Source of the DNA: Mycolicibacterium nivoides
Lineage (GTDB): Bacteria; Actinomycetota; Actinomycetes; Mycobacteriales; Mycobacteriaceae
DNA: 64,000 bases
Reading direction: 5' to 3'
Assembly (NCBI RefSeq): GCF_003855255.1
Contig: NZ_CP034072.1
Coordinates: forward strand, 5,818,396 to 5,882,395
Positions 1 to 7,850 of this stretch are shown piece after piece. The first letter of the stretch is position 1, and every line of letters begins with the position of its first letter. The position numbers and the translations under genes are program-made. The notes beneath the pieces were generated by a model that saw nothing but the letters and a program-made list of their open reading frames with translations, did not search any database and was not told the origin of the DNA.

Positions 1-1396
1 AGGCGAGCAGGATCACGCCGAATGCGACAAGGCTCAGGAGGAACTGAGAGCGGGTCTCTTCAATCAGGGACATCATGGTCAGCACAACAACCATCCACGC
101 GATGGAGAACCACGACAGGTACGGGAAGCACCACATTTTCAAGCGCAAAGCCTCCGGGTCGGTGGCTTCGAGTCGTCGGCGCAGCCGGATCTCGGCGGAG
201 ACCAAGATGATGTAGTAGATGAGCTGAATGGCCCCCGATGAGTTGATCAGGAAGATGAAGACCTGTTCGGGGAAGAAGTAGTTGGCCACTACGGCCGCGT
301 ATCCCATCGAGGTGCCGGCCAGGATCGCCCGCACCGGGACGCCACGTCGGTTGACCTTGACCAGGGCCTTCGGCGCATCACCCTTTTCGGCCAGCGCGAA
401 CAGCATTCGCGACGTGATGTACAGGCAGGAGTTCAGCGAGCTGAGTACCGCAGTGAGCACGATGGCTTCCATCACCACCGACATACCGGGAATCCCGATG
501 TGCCCCAACACCACCGCGAATGGGCTCCGAATCGTCTCGCCGGTGAACGCGGTGTCCCAGGGCACCGCGGCAACGATCAGCAAGATGGATAGAACATAGA
601 AGGCGAACACCCGCGCCATCACCTGCTTGGTCGCCCTGGCCGCGAACTCGACGGGTTTCTTGGACTCGGCCGCGGCGATCGTCGCGATTTCTGCGCCGCC
701 CATCGAGAACAGCACCGTCACACTGCCCACGAGCGCGGCCACGATGCCGTACGGAAACATGCCGCCGTGCGAGAACAAGTTGGTCAAGCCGGGGCTGTCG
801 GGTTTGCCTACGAGACCGAGCAAGAACAGGCCGGTAACGCAGATGAAAAAGATGATCGCGATGACTTTGATCGATGCGAACCAGAACTCCGCCTCACCAT
901 AAGCCTTGACCGACAACAGATTGACGGCTGTCAGGAGCAGGACCAGACCGAGGCATAACAACCAGGCTGGAACTCCCGGAAGATAATTGGCGAGGATTCC
1001 CGCGCCGGCGACTGCCTCGATCGCGGCAACGACCACCCAGAAGTACCAGTAGAGCCAGCCCACGCTGAACCCCGCCCAGTGGCCGAGGCCGTCACGGGCG
1101 AAGTTCGCTACCGATCCCGATGATGGTCGTGCCACTGCCATTTCGCCGATGGCGCGTATGACGAAGATCATCAGTACGCCGGACAACGCGTAGCTGAGTA
1201 CAGCTGCGGGTCCGGTGCGATTGATCACCGCACCGCTGCCGACGAATAGACCCGCCCCGATGATGCCTCCGAGGGCGATCATCACAATGTGACGGTTGTC
1301 CAGGCTGCGCCGCAGCCCGTTCTCGGGGGAGGCACCGGCGTCGGACACTGGAAGCGGCTCCGTGGATGGTGCCGGCGCTCCACCGGACTGCTGCAT
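1..1396 (-). CDS. APC-family amino-acid permease (C-terminus cut by window edge)
   Basis: The minus strand from the ATG at 1394-1396 is open for 465 codons and reaches the left edge without a stop. APC permeases are usually 450-500 aa, so only a few C-terminal residues should be missing; the last visible residues (SQFLLSLVAFGVILLA) look like a final helix. After a hydrophilic N-terminal tail of about 35 residues comes the first-helix motif GGIIGAGLFVGSG, then EMAVARPSSGS, both typical of the AAT/GabP/CycA branch of the amino acid-polyamine-organocation superfamily. Proton-coupled import of an amino acid across the inner membrane is the expected role; the substrate cannot be told from sequence. 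It is divergent from a LysR regulator 99 bp away, the usual arrangement for a regulator and its target. Confidence 0.85.
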   Translation of the reverse strand, partial: MQQSGGAPAPSTEPLPVSDAGASPENGLRRSLDNRHIVMIALGGIIGAGLFVGSGAVINRTGPAAVLSYALSGVLMIFVIRAIGEMAVARPSSGSVANFARDGLGHWAGFSVGWLYWYFWVVVAAIEAVAGAGILANYLPGVPAWLLCLGLVLLLTAVNLLSVKAYGEAEFWFASIKVIAIIFFICVTGLFLLGLVGKPDSPGLTNLFSHGGMFPYGIVAALVGSVTVLFSMGGAEIATIAAAESKKPVEFAARATKQVMARVFAFYVLSILLIVAAVPWDTAFTGETIRSPFAVVLGHIGIPGMSVVMEAIVLTAVLSSLNSCLYITSRMLFALAEKGDAPKALVKVNRRGVPVRAILAGTSMGYAAVVANYFFPEQVFIFLINSSGAIQLIYYIILVSAEIRLRRRLEATDPEALRLKMWCFPYLSWFSIAWMVVVLTMMSLIEETRSQFLLSLVAFGVILLA

Positions 1397-1495
1397 AGGA
1401 ACTCCTGCCGTCAGGATGATGTGTTCCGTCGACTATGACGCCGCTCACCTACCCTGTACAGTCGAAGTATTTGAAGTTACCGATTGGTTTTATTG

Positions 1496-2401
1496 ATGTC
1501 TGATGCCACACTTCGCCAGCTCGAATACTTCATTGCGGCCGTTGAGGAAGGTTCGGTCACCGCTGCCGCCCAACGCCTGCATCTGTCACAGTCAGCGCTG
1601 TCAATGGCACTGGGCGAGTTGGAAAGAGCCCTCGGAGTGCAGGTACTGGTCCGGCATCGGCGCGGAGTGCGCCCCACCAGAATCGGCGAACAAGTCCTCG
1701 TCGACGCCCGCCGGCTCCTGGTGGATCTGGCCGACCTTCAGACCTCGGCGCGCGAGAGCCAGCACGGACTCACCGGGCGATTGATGGTGGGCTGCTACAG
1801 CACCTTGTCGCCAATGCTGCTCCCGCCGGTACTCAGCGAGTACGTCGTGCGCTTCCCCGGTGTCGACCTCACGTTCACCGAGGGCCCGCACGACGTGCTC
1901 ATCGACAACCTGCGTAACGGCACCCTCGACCTGGCGCTGCTCTACGACTACGGATCAGATCTTTCGGCCCACCGTGACGACCTGGACACCGAAGTCATCG
2001 TGGCGGCGCCGCCGTATGTCCTACTACACGAAGAACATCCGCTCGCCGTACACGATTCGGTGGCACTGAAACAGTTGGTCGATCACCCGATGATCCTGTT
2101 CAGTCTGCCGCCGGGCGGAGACTACTTCTTGTCCTTGTTCAAGGCGGAGGGTCTGCAACCGCGGGTCCGGTACCGTGCGACGAACTTCGAGCTCGTCCGC
2201 TCGCTCGTCGCTCGACGCCTCGGCTACTCCATCCTCAGCCAACGCACCAAGATCTCCGTGAGTTACGAGGGCCGCGGCTTCACAACGAGACCGCTGAAAG
2301 GCGACCATCCCGGCCTTGCGATCAATGCGGTGACACTCGCGGGCGCCAAGCTCACCCGGCCGGCCGCCGCGTTCATCGAGACCTGCCGCGCGGTGAATTG
2401 A
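1496..2401 (+). CDS. LysR-family transcriptional regulator
   Basis: The protein has 301 aa. The N-terminal winged helix-turn-helix (about residues 4-63, LRQLEYFIAAVEEGSVTAAA then LHLSQSALSMALGELE) is a standard LysR DNA-binding domain. It is followed by a type 2 periplasmic-binding-like effector domain (GRLMVGCYSTLSPMLLP onward). The ATG at 1496 was chosen over the upstream in-frame start at 1484 because it begins MSDATLRQLEYF, the usual distance from the start to the HTH. Divergent placement next to the permease gene suggests it controls that gene in response to the transported compound or a metabolite of it; this is inferred from layout only. Confidence 0.88.
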   Translation: MSDATLRQLEYFIAAVEEGSVTAAAQRLHLSQSALSMALGELERALGVQVLVRHRRGVRPTRIGEQVLVDARRLLVDLADLQTSARESQHGLTGRLMVGCYSTLSPMLLPPVLSEYVVRFPGVDLTFTEGPHDVLIDNLRNGTLDLALLYDYGSDLSAHRDDLDTEVIVAAPPYVLLHEEHPLAVHDSVALKQLVDHPMILFSLPPGGDYFLSLFKAEGLQPRVRYRATNFELVRSLVARRLGYSILSQRTKISVSYEGRGFTTRPLKGDHPGLAINAVTLAGAKLTRPAAAFIETCRAVN

Positions 2402-2427
2402 CTGCACCAAGGCCCGCTGTCCGCGAA

Positions 2428-3042
2428 TCAGGCTGCGGTGCAGGGCAGTCGGTTGCTGACATACCCGCCCGCCACGTCGGCGTCAACCAGCCGGGCACGA
2501 AGATTTCGCCGCCCCCGGTGCAGTCGCGACATCACCGTCCCCACCGGAATCTGCAGGATCTCCGCAATCTCCTTGTAGCGGAATCCTTCAACGTCGGCGT
2601 AGTACACGACGATGCCCTGCGATTCCGGCAACGCCCGCATGGCCTGACGCACGTCGTCATCGCCCATCGATTCCAGCGCCGCGAGTTCGGCCGAGACCAC
2701 GCCGAGCGGGAACCGCTGCGCCACCTCCGCGAGTTGCCCATCCGTGAGTTCGTCGGCGAAGACCTCCTGTGGTCGCCGCTGCGCTGTGCGGTACGAGTTG
2801 ATCCACGTGTTCGTCAGAATCCGGAACAGCCAGGCACGGATGTTCGTGCCGTCACGGTAAGTGTGAAAACTGCTGTACGCCTTGACCATTGTCTCCTGGA
2901 CGAGGTCCTCGGCGTCCGGCACATTGCGCGTGTAGCGACGCGCGGCCGCGAAGAGCTGGTCCACCAGCGGCAATGCATCGCGCTCGAATCGTTCCGAAAG
3001 ACAACCGTCAACACTCATGTGCGTATCCGTGCTCATCGGCAT
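2428..3042 (-). CDS. ECF sigma factor, SigH/RpoE-like
   Basis: The protein has 204 aa. Region 2 (about residues 15-85) includes [17 protein letters not shown] and [18 protein letters not shown]. Region 4 includes [20 protein letters not shown] and [18 protein letters not shown]. These blocks closely resemble mycobacterial SigH, which directs oxidative and heat stress responses. The ATG at 3042 has GGAG eight bases upstream; a GTG at 3060 would also be in frame but lacks this. SigH-type factors normally sit beside a ZAS anti-sigma gene such as rshA. Here the gene is followed at once by the convergent LysR gene (26 bp), so no partner is adjacent. It could be an additional SigH paralogue, controlled by a remote anti-sigma or at transcription. 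Confidence 0.88.
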   Translation of the reverse strand: MPMSTDTHMSVDGCLSERFERDALPLVDQLFAAARRYTRNVPDAEDLVQETMVKAYSSFHTYRDGTNIRAWLFRILTNTWINSYRTAQRRPQEVFADELTDGQLAEVAQRFPLGVVSAELAALESMGDDDVRQAMRALPESQGIVVYYADVEGFRYKEIAEILQIPVGTVMSRLHRGRRNLRARLVDADVAGGYVSNRLPCTAA

Positions 3043-3425
3043 GGCCCCCGCTCCTGCCACTGCTCATATCGCTGGCCTCAAACACTTCGCGACTCGAAAC
3101 TATCCGGCGCCGCGACCAACCCCCAGGGGGATTACCCCCAGGTTCGGGGCGGTTTTCCACACCCCCGTGCTCACGCCGAACTGTCATGCACGCAGCATGG
3201 CACCTCAACCCAAGTTGAGGTCAAACGATTTTTCGCCGCCAATCTCTTTGCGGCTGTTGCGTTTGCGCACCTCGATATTGACTGAAGTGCAAAAGGCTCC
3301 GACAGCGGTGGGCGCGACCGGCATGCCGCGCGACGGGATCGAACCGGCTCCTCGCGGCATGGGCTACGCCGGTCATCGGCGATACGCCGGGAAACCGGGC
3401 CGATCTCGCCTTAGGCTCATCGCTT
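3043..3425. other. Intergenic region between divergent sigma-factor and purine-permease genes
   Basis: This stretch of 383 bp must hold the promoters of both divergent genes. It contains G and C runs around 3121-3142 forming a short interrupted inverted repeat (GGGGG-ATTA-CCCCC). I see no convincing coding frame: the long frames crossing it are extensions of shadow frames of the flanking genes. No clear -10/-35 pair could be assigned. Confidence 0.4.
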
Positions 3426-4838
3426 ATGAATCGAGTCGATCGCTTCTTCGAGATCTCGACCCGTGGCTCAACGGTTCTCTCCGAGATCCGCGGAGGCGTG
3501 GTCACCTTCATCGCGATGGCCTACATCATCGTGCTGAACCCGGTCGTCCTCTCCGGCTCCGCCGACGTCGCGGGAAACAAGCTGCAGTTCGCCCAAGTCT
3601 CGGCCACCACGTGTCTGGCGGCGGGCGTGATGACCATCCTGTTCGGGATCATCGCGCGGCTGCCGTTCGCTTTCGCCGCGGGGCTGGGCATCAACTCGTT
3701 CTTGGCCACCACGGTGGTGGGCACGGTCACCTGGCCCGAGGCCATGGGCCTGGTGGTCATCGATGGCCTGATCATCGTGGCGCTGGCGGCCAGTGGGTTC
3801 CGCCGCCTGGTGTTCGACGCTGTCCCCATGCAGCTGAAGCTCGCGATCACCGCGGGCATCGGCTTGTTCATCTTGTTCATCGGATTGGTCGACGCCGGAT
3901 TCGTCGGCTCGACCGGCCTGCCCTCTCCCCCGGTTGGGCTGGGCACGGGCGGCGTCGGCTCGATCAACACCGTGCCGACGGTGGTCTTCGTATTCACCCT
4001 GCTGGTCACCGGCATCCTGGTGGCCCGCAAAGTCCGCGGCGGCATCCTGATCGGCCTTGTCACCGGCACTGTGGTGGCCGTCATCGTCGAAGCGATCTGG
4101 CACCTCGGATCGGCGCAGGACAAGCACGGCGGGTGGGGCTTGTCCGTACCGACCCTGTCCGGCTCACCGTTCGCACTGCCGGACCTGTCCCTCGTCGGCG
4201 ACGTCAGCCTGGGCGCCTTCAGCCGGATCGGCGCGCTGGCCGCGATCATGCTGGTGTTCACCTTGGTGTTCGCCAACTTCTTCGACGCCATGGGGACCAT
4301 GACCGGGCTGTCCCGAGAAGCCGGGTTGTCCGACTCACAGGGCAACTTTCCGCGGCTGAAATCGGCACTGATCGTCGAAGGCGCCGGTGCGGTCGTCGGC
4401 GGCACCTCATCGGCGTCGTCGAACACCGTCTTCATCGAATCCGGGGCCGGCATCGAGGAGGGCTCCCGCACCGGGTTCGCCAACCTCATCACCGGTGCGC
4501 TGTTCCTGGCAGCCATGTTCGTCGCCCCGCTGGCCTCGATCGTGCCGACCGAGGTCGCCGCCGCGGCCCTGGTGATCGTCGGCGCCATGATGGTGTCGCA
4601 ACTACGCCACATCGATCTCTCCGAGTTCTCGGTGGCCCTGCCCGTGGTGCTCACCGTGGCCACCATGGCGTTCAGTTATTCGATCGCCAACGGCATCGGC
4701 GTCGGCTTCGTGGCCTGGGCGGTATTGCGGTCGGCCGCGGGCAAGGCCCGTGAGGTCAGCCCGCTGCTGTGGATCGTGGCAGCCGGGTTCATCCTCTACT
4801 TCGCCCGCGGCTGGATCGAGTCACTCATCGGCATGTAG
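3426..4838 (+). CDS. NCS2/AzgA-type purine (hypoxanthine/guanine) permease
   Basis: The 470-aa protein has about 12-14 hydrophobic segments. Its N-terminus (STRGSTVLSEIRGGVVTFIA then MAYIIVLNP) matches the AzgA/GhxP/PbuG branch of nucleobase-cation symporters. Other family signatures are AFAAGLGINSFLA, LVFANFFDAMGTMTGLSREA and GGTSSASSNTVFIESGAGIEEG. The last two carry the conserved acidic and polar residues expected in the substrate and proton-coupling site. Length is normal for the family (430-490 aa). It probably imports adenine, guanine or hypoxanthine for salvage. The DUF808 gene follows after 35 bp on the same strand and may be co-transcribed, with no known functional link. Confidence 0.9.
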   Translation: MNRVDRFFEISTRGSTVLSEIRGGVVTFIAMAYIIVLNPVVLSGSADVAGNKLQFAQVSATTCLAAGVMTILFGIIARLPFAFAAGLGINSFLATTVVGTVTWPEAMGLVVIDGLIIVALAASGFRRLVFDAVPMQLKLAITAGIGLFILFIGLVDAGFVGSTGLPSPPVGLGTGGVGSINTVPTVVFVFTLLVTGILVARKVRGGILIGLVTGTVVAVIVEAIWHLGSAQDKHGGWGLSVPTLSGSPFALPDLSLVGDVSLGAFSRIGALAAIMLVFTLVFANFFDAMGTMTGLSREAGLSDSQGNFPRLKSALIVEGAGAVVGGTSSASSNTVFIESGAGIEEGSRTGFANLITGALFLAAMFVAPLASIVPTEVAAAALVIVGAMMVSQLRHIDLSEFSVALPVVLTVATMAFSYSIANGIGVGFVAWAVLRSAAGKAREVSPLLWIVAAGFILYFARGWIESLIGM

Positions 4839-4873
4839 CGGCCGGTAGCCTTCTCGGTCATGGGGATGAATCC

Positions 4874-5836
4874 GTGAGCGCCGGCCTGTTCGGTTTGCTC
4901 GACGACATTGCCGCCCTGGCGCGGCTGGCGGCGGCATCTATCGACGACATCGGTGCGGCCACCGGGAAGGCCACCGCCAAGGCCGCCGGTGTGGTGATCG
5001 ACGACACCGCGGTGACGCCGCAGTACGTCCACGGCATCACCGCTGATCGTGAGCTGCCGGTCATCAAGCGCATCGCGATCGGCTCGCTCCGCAACAAGAT
5101 CCTGTTCATCCTGCCCGCGGCGTTGCTGCTCAGTCAGTTCGCGCCGTTCTTGCTGACGCCGATCCTGATGCTGGGCGCGACGTACCTCTGTTTCGAAGGC
5201 GCCGAGAAGGTATGGGGACGGTTCATCGGCCACGGCGGACACGACGCCGACGGCCAGCCGACCACGGCGGTCGGCGGCGATGCCGAGAAGTACATGATCA
5301 CCGGCGCGATCCGAACGGACTTCATCCTGTCGGCCGAGATCATGGTGATCGCGCTGAACGAAGTGGCCGATCAGACGTTCTGGCCACGACTGATCATCCT
5401 GGTGATCGTCGCGCTCGTGATCACCGCCGCGGTCTACGGCGTGGTGGCCGGCATCGTGAAGATGGACGACATCGGTCTGCTGCTGGCGCAGCGCTCGTCA
5501 CAGGTGGCGCAGAAGATCGGTCGCGGCCTGGTCGCCGGGATGCCCAAGCTGCTGTCCGCCCTGTCCACCATCGGCACGGTCGCGATGCTGTGGGTCGGTG
5601 GGCACATCCTGCTCGTGGGCACTGACACCCTTGGCTGGCACACGCTCTACGGCCTGGTCCACCACGCCGAGGAGGCCGTGCGCCATGCGACCGGCAGCAC
5701 GTTCGGCGGCCTGCTGGCCTGGCTGACGAACACCGCCGCGTCGGCCGTCATCGGTCTGGTGGTCGGCACCGTGGTCGTGGGGATCATGCACGTGCTGCCG
5801 TTCGGCAAGAAGGAGAAGCACGACGCTTCTGCGTGA
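4874..5836 (+). CDS. DUF808 (YedI-like) membrane protein
   Basis: The protein has 320 aa from a GTG at 4874, preceded by a GGGGATG ribosome-binding stretch. The longer in-frame start at 4769 would overlap the permease gene and adds unrelated residues. The body matches DUF808: SAGLFGLLDDIAALARLAA, then DDIGAATGKATAKAAGVVID, a hydrophobic hairpin, LCFEGAEK, and EKYMITGAIRTDFILSAEI. Several further membrane helices follow and the tail is lysine-rich. The family is widespread and has no established biochemical function. Location in the inner membrane is the only firm inference. Confidence 0.85.
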   Translation: MSAGLFGLLDDIAALARLAAASIDDIGAATGKATAKAAGVVIDDTAVTPQYVHGITADRELPVIKRIAIGSLRNKILFILPAALLLSQFAPFLLTPILMLGATYLCFEGAEKVWGRFIGHGGHDADGQPTTAVGGDAEKYMITGAIRTDFILSAEIMVIALNEVADQTFWPRLIILVIVALVITAAVYGVVAGIVKMDDIGLLLAQRSSQVAQKIGRGLVAGMPKLLSALSTIGTVAMLWVGGHILLVGTDTLGWHTLYGLVHHAEEAVRHATGSTFGGLLAWLTNTAASAVIGLVVGTVVVGIMHVLPFGKKEKHDASA

Positions 5837-6116
5837 TACCCCGCCCGCGAGCGACAAAAGTGACACATGTGACTCACTGCCGGGAGGCCTCGACGACAAC
5901 GGCGCACACCGGCGCAGTGAAAGTATCTGCAGTAGAGACGATTCGGCCACACTCGTTGTGGCGCAGCGCAGCAGCGGGCCACCCACCCGTGATCGGGCGC
6001 CGTATCGCTGAAAATTCGCCGGGGCAAATACTTTTTAGGTCAATACGTTTCGACGTGCCATACTGGGAGTGGACGCGTTTCGTACGTCCAGTTTGAACAA
6101 TGAGAGAAGCAAAAAT

Positions 6117-6320
6117 ATGGCACAGGGAACTGTGAAATGGTTCAACGGCGAAAAGGGCTTCGGCTTCATCGCTCCTGACGGCGGCGCACCGGACGTTTTC
6201 GTCCACTACTCCGAAATCACCGGCGGTGGTTTCCGGTCGCTCGAAGAGAACCAGCGTGTGGAGTTCGAGATCACCCAGGGAGCCAAGGGCCCCCAGGCAG
6301 TGGGAGTCACCGCGATCTAA
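6117..6320 (+). CDS. cspA: Cold-shock protein, CspA family
   Basis: The 67-aa protein is a single cold-shock domain. It contains RNP1 (KGFGFIAPD) and RNP2 (DVFVHYSEI) motifs and the N-terminal [14 protein letters not shown] signature for single-stranded RNA/DNA binding. The ATG at 6117 has a GAGAGAAGC ribosome-binding stretch; an upstream in-frame start at 6069 would add 16 residues unlike the family. About 280 bp separate it from the DUF808 gene, which leaves room for the structured leader cold-shock genes often have. A strong hairpin terminator follows directly. It likely acts as an RNA chaperone. Confidence 0.95.
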   Translation: MAQGTVKWFNGEKGFGFIAPDGGAPDVFVHYSEITGGGFRSLEENQRVEFEITQGAKGPQAVGVTAI

Positions 6321-6338
6321 TCGCCCCAGACCTGATGG

Positions 6339-6371
6339 TGGACCGGTACGGATGAATTCCGTACCGGTCCA
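6339..6371 (+). terminator. Intrinsic terminator after cspA
   Basis: Perfect 14-bp arms (TGGACCGGTACGGA and its complement) around a 5-nt loop are followed by TTTTCATTT on the plus strand. It lies between the cspA stop and the convergent DUF5994 gene stop, and the T-rich tail fits termination of the cspA transcript. Confidence 0.85.
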
Positions 6372-6374
6372 TTT

Positions 6375-6881
6375 TCATTTCACCTGGGCGTTTTCCGCGG
6401 GGTCCTGCAGATTGCCCAACCACCTCGCCGATTCGATCTGAGCGACCTGCAGCACACGATCTGCCGTGTCGAAGAGGGGGGTGAGCCGCGCCGCCTCTTC
6501 CACGGGCATCGCCGCGGCACAACGCATCACCAGCCCGCCGAGAGCGACCGACGTCTTGCACGGGACGACAAGGAGTTTCACGCACGCGTCGCGTCCCGCG
6601 ACCATCATCAAGCGCGGCCGGCTGACCTTCATCCCAGCCGGTCCCCGAGTGCCGGTCACGATCGAGTCCAGGTCGAGCTGCCCCTCAGCGGCTGACCAAT
6701 TGACACGAATATCAACGACTTCCCCGAGCGAGCGATGCAGGACCCCGACCAGTTCTGGCAGTTCGTTCGCTACCGAACCGGTGTGCGGCCACCAGGCTCC
6801 GTCAATATCGGCGCCCAGTTGCCTGGCGAGGGTGAGCCGGACGGGACTCGCCAGTCGCCGGGTCCCGTTGAGGCCGTTCAC
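6375..6881 (-). CDS. DUF5994 family protein
   Basis: The protein has 168 aa from a GTG start whose GTGA overlaps the stop of the small ORF upstream. Near the N-terminus, VRLTLARQLGADIDGAWWPH followed by ELPELVGVLHRSLGEVVDIR is the hallmark of DUF5994, a family found almost only in mycobacteria and relatives. The C-terminal half (GLVMRCAAAMPVEEAARLTP) varies between members. No enzymatic motif or signal peptide is visible, so a cytoplasmic location is likely and the function is unknown. The overlapping start suggests expression depends on translation of the 48-codon ORF upstream. Confidence 0.75.
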   Translation of the reverse strand: MNGLNGTRRLASPVRLTLARQLGADIDGAWWPHTGSVANELPELVGVLHRSLGEVVDIRVNWSAAEGQLDLDSIVTGTRGPAGMKVSRPRLMMVAGRDACVKLLVVPCKTSVALGGLVMRCAAAMPVEEAARLTPLFDTADRVLQVAQIESARWLGNLQDPAENAQVK

Positions 6882-7024
6882 GACGACTGCGCATCGGCAC
6901 GAGGCACAGGCCGATCCGAGGGCTGGTCCGAGAAAACCAACTCCGACGGCGGTTCAATCGGGCCCTCGGCATCCGGCATCGGTTCTTGCTGCTCAGGGTG
7001 TGAGAACAGTGCGGACGATTCCAT
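6878..7024 (-). CDS. Small acidic protein (48 aa) translationally coupled to DUF5994
   Basis: An ATG at 7022-7024 with AAGGA seven bases upstream opens a 48-codon frame. It begins MESSALFSHPEQQEPMPDAE and ends RADAQSS, with its stop (6878-6880) overlapping the GTG of the DUF5994 gene by four bases (GTGA). The product is rich in Pro, Glu, Asp and Ser, probably disordered, with no recognised family. The good ribosome-binding site and the exact stop-start overlap are the main reasons to call it a real gene rather than leader sequence. Confidence 0.6.
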   Translation of the reverse strand: MESSALFSHPEQQEPMPDAEGPIEPPSELVFSDQPSDRPVPRADAQSS

Positions 7025-7218
7025 GAGAGTGTCCTTGAGAGGTGCGGCACTACCGCACTGGTATTGGATAGCAAGCGATGGTTAATCACCGGCTGACGGT
7101 TCAACATCGCAAGTCGTGGCTGTCATACGCCACGGCTGACCAACTGATGTATCCGGCCTGGTACCAAATCTACACCCGATGAACGGCGTCCCGACGACCT
7201 AGTACCTCAGCGCAGTCG

Positions 7219-7845
7219 TCACTGGCCGCGCACCGCGGGCAGGATCAACGTGTCGATGACATCCCGGATGAACTTCGCGTCGATGCTCTGCCCGCTGATC
7301 ACCCGCATCAGAGACATCCCGGTCATCACGTCGGCGACCAGCGACCAGTCCCGGTCAGGTGCCACCTCGCCGCGTGCGGCAGCCTGCTGCAGAATGGCAT
7401 TCACCACCCGCCTGCCCTTGAGCAGCATCAGATCGTCGAGGGCCGAGGCCAAGTGCGGATCATGGGTGGCCTCGACCGCGGCCCGCAGCACCAGATCGTA
7501 GGAGAAGTGCTCTTCATCGTTGCGCACCGCACGACGCACGATTTCGTCGAAATCACCTTCCAGGCTGCCGGTGTCGGGCGCGTCATCATCGAGCAGGTCA
7601 GGCCGCCAGTACACCAGCGCATCGGTGATCAGCGCCGCTTTCGATGACCAGCGGCGGTAGATCGCCGCCTTCCCCACACCTGCTCGCGCGGCGATGTCGT
7701 TCATGTTGGTGTTGACGTAGCCGTTCTCGGCCAGCGCAGCCAGCGTCGCGTTGAGGATGGCCGCGTCCCGAGTCCGGTCCAGGCGACCATCGGTACGCCG
7801 GCGCAGCTTGGATCCTGCGTCGGGTGGATCGTCACACTCCGCCAT
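7219..7845 (-). CDS. TetR-family regulator (last gene of mmpS-mmpL operon)
   Basis: The 208-aa protein has a TetR helix-turn-helix at about residues 25-70 (LAALAENGYVNTNMNDIAAR then AGVGKAAIYRRWSSKAALIT), with a C-terminal ligand/dimer domain containing LVLRAAVEATHDPHLASALD. The start is the ATG at 7845, with a GTG at 7848 just before it. The gene begins only 5 bp after the mmpL stop, so it is almost certainly co-transcribed with mmpS-mmpL. Such an operon-borne TetR commonly represses its own exporter operon and is released by the substrate. Palindromes upstream of mmpS are candidate targets. Confidence 0.88.
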   Translation of the reverse strand: MAECDDPPDAGSKLRRRTDGRLDRTRDAAILNATLAALAENGYVNTNMNDIAARAGVGKAAIYRRWSSKAALITDALVYWRPDLLDDDAPDTGSLEGDFDEIVRRAVRNDEEHFSYDLVLRAAVEATHDPHLASALDDLMLLKGRRVVNAILQQAAARGEVAPDRDWSLVADVMTGMSLMRVISGQSIDAKFIRDVIDTLILPAVRGQ

Positions 7846-7850
7846 CACGG

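Noticed and set aside
3017..4753. 578-codon plus-strand frame
   Set aside because: Overlaps the purine permease in another frame; extremely Arg/Gly/His-rich and without family motifs.
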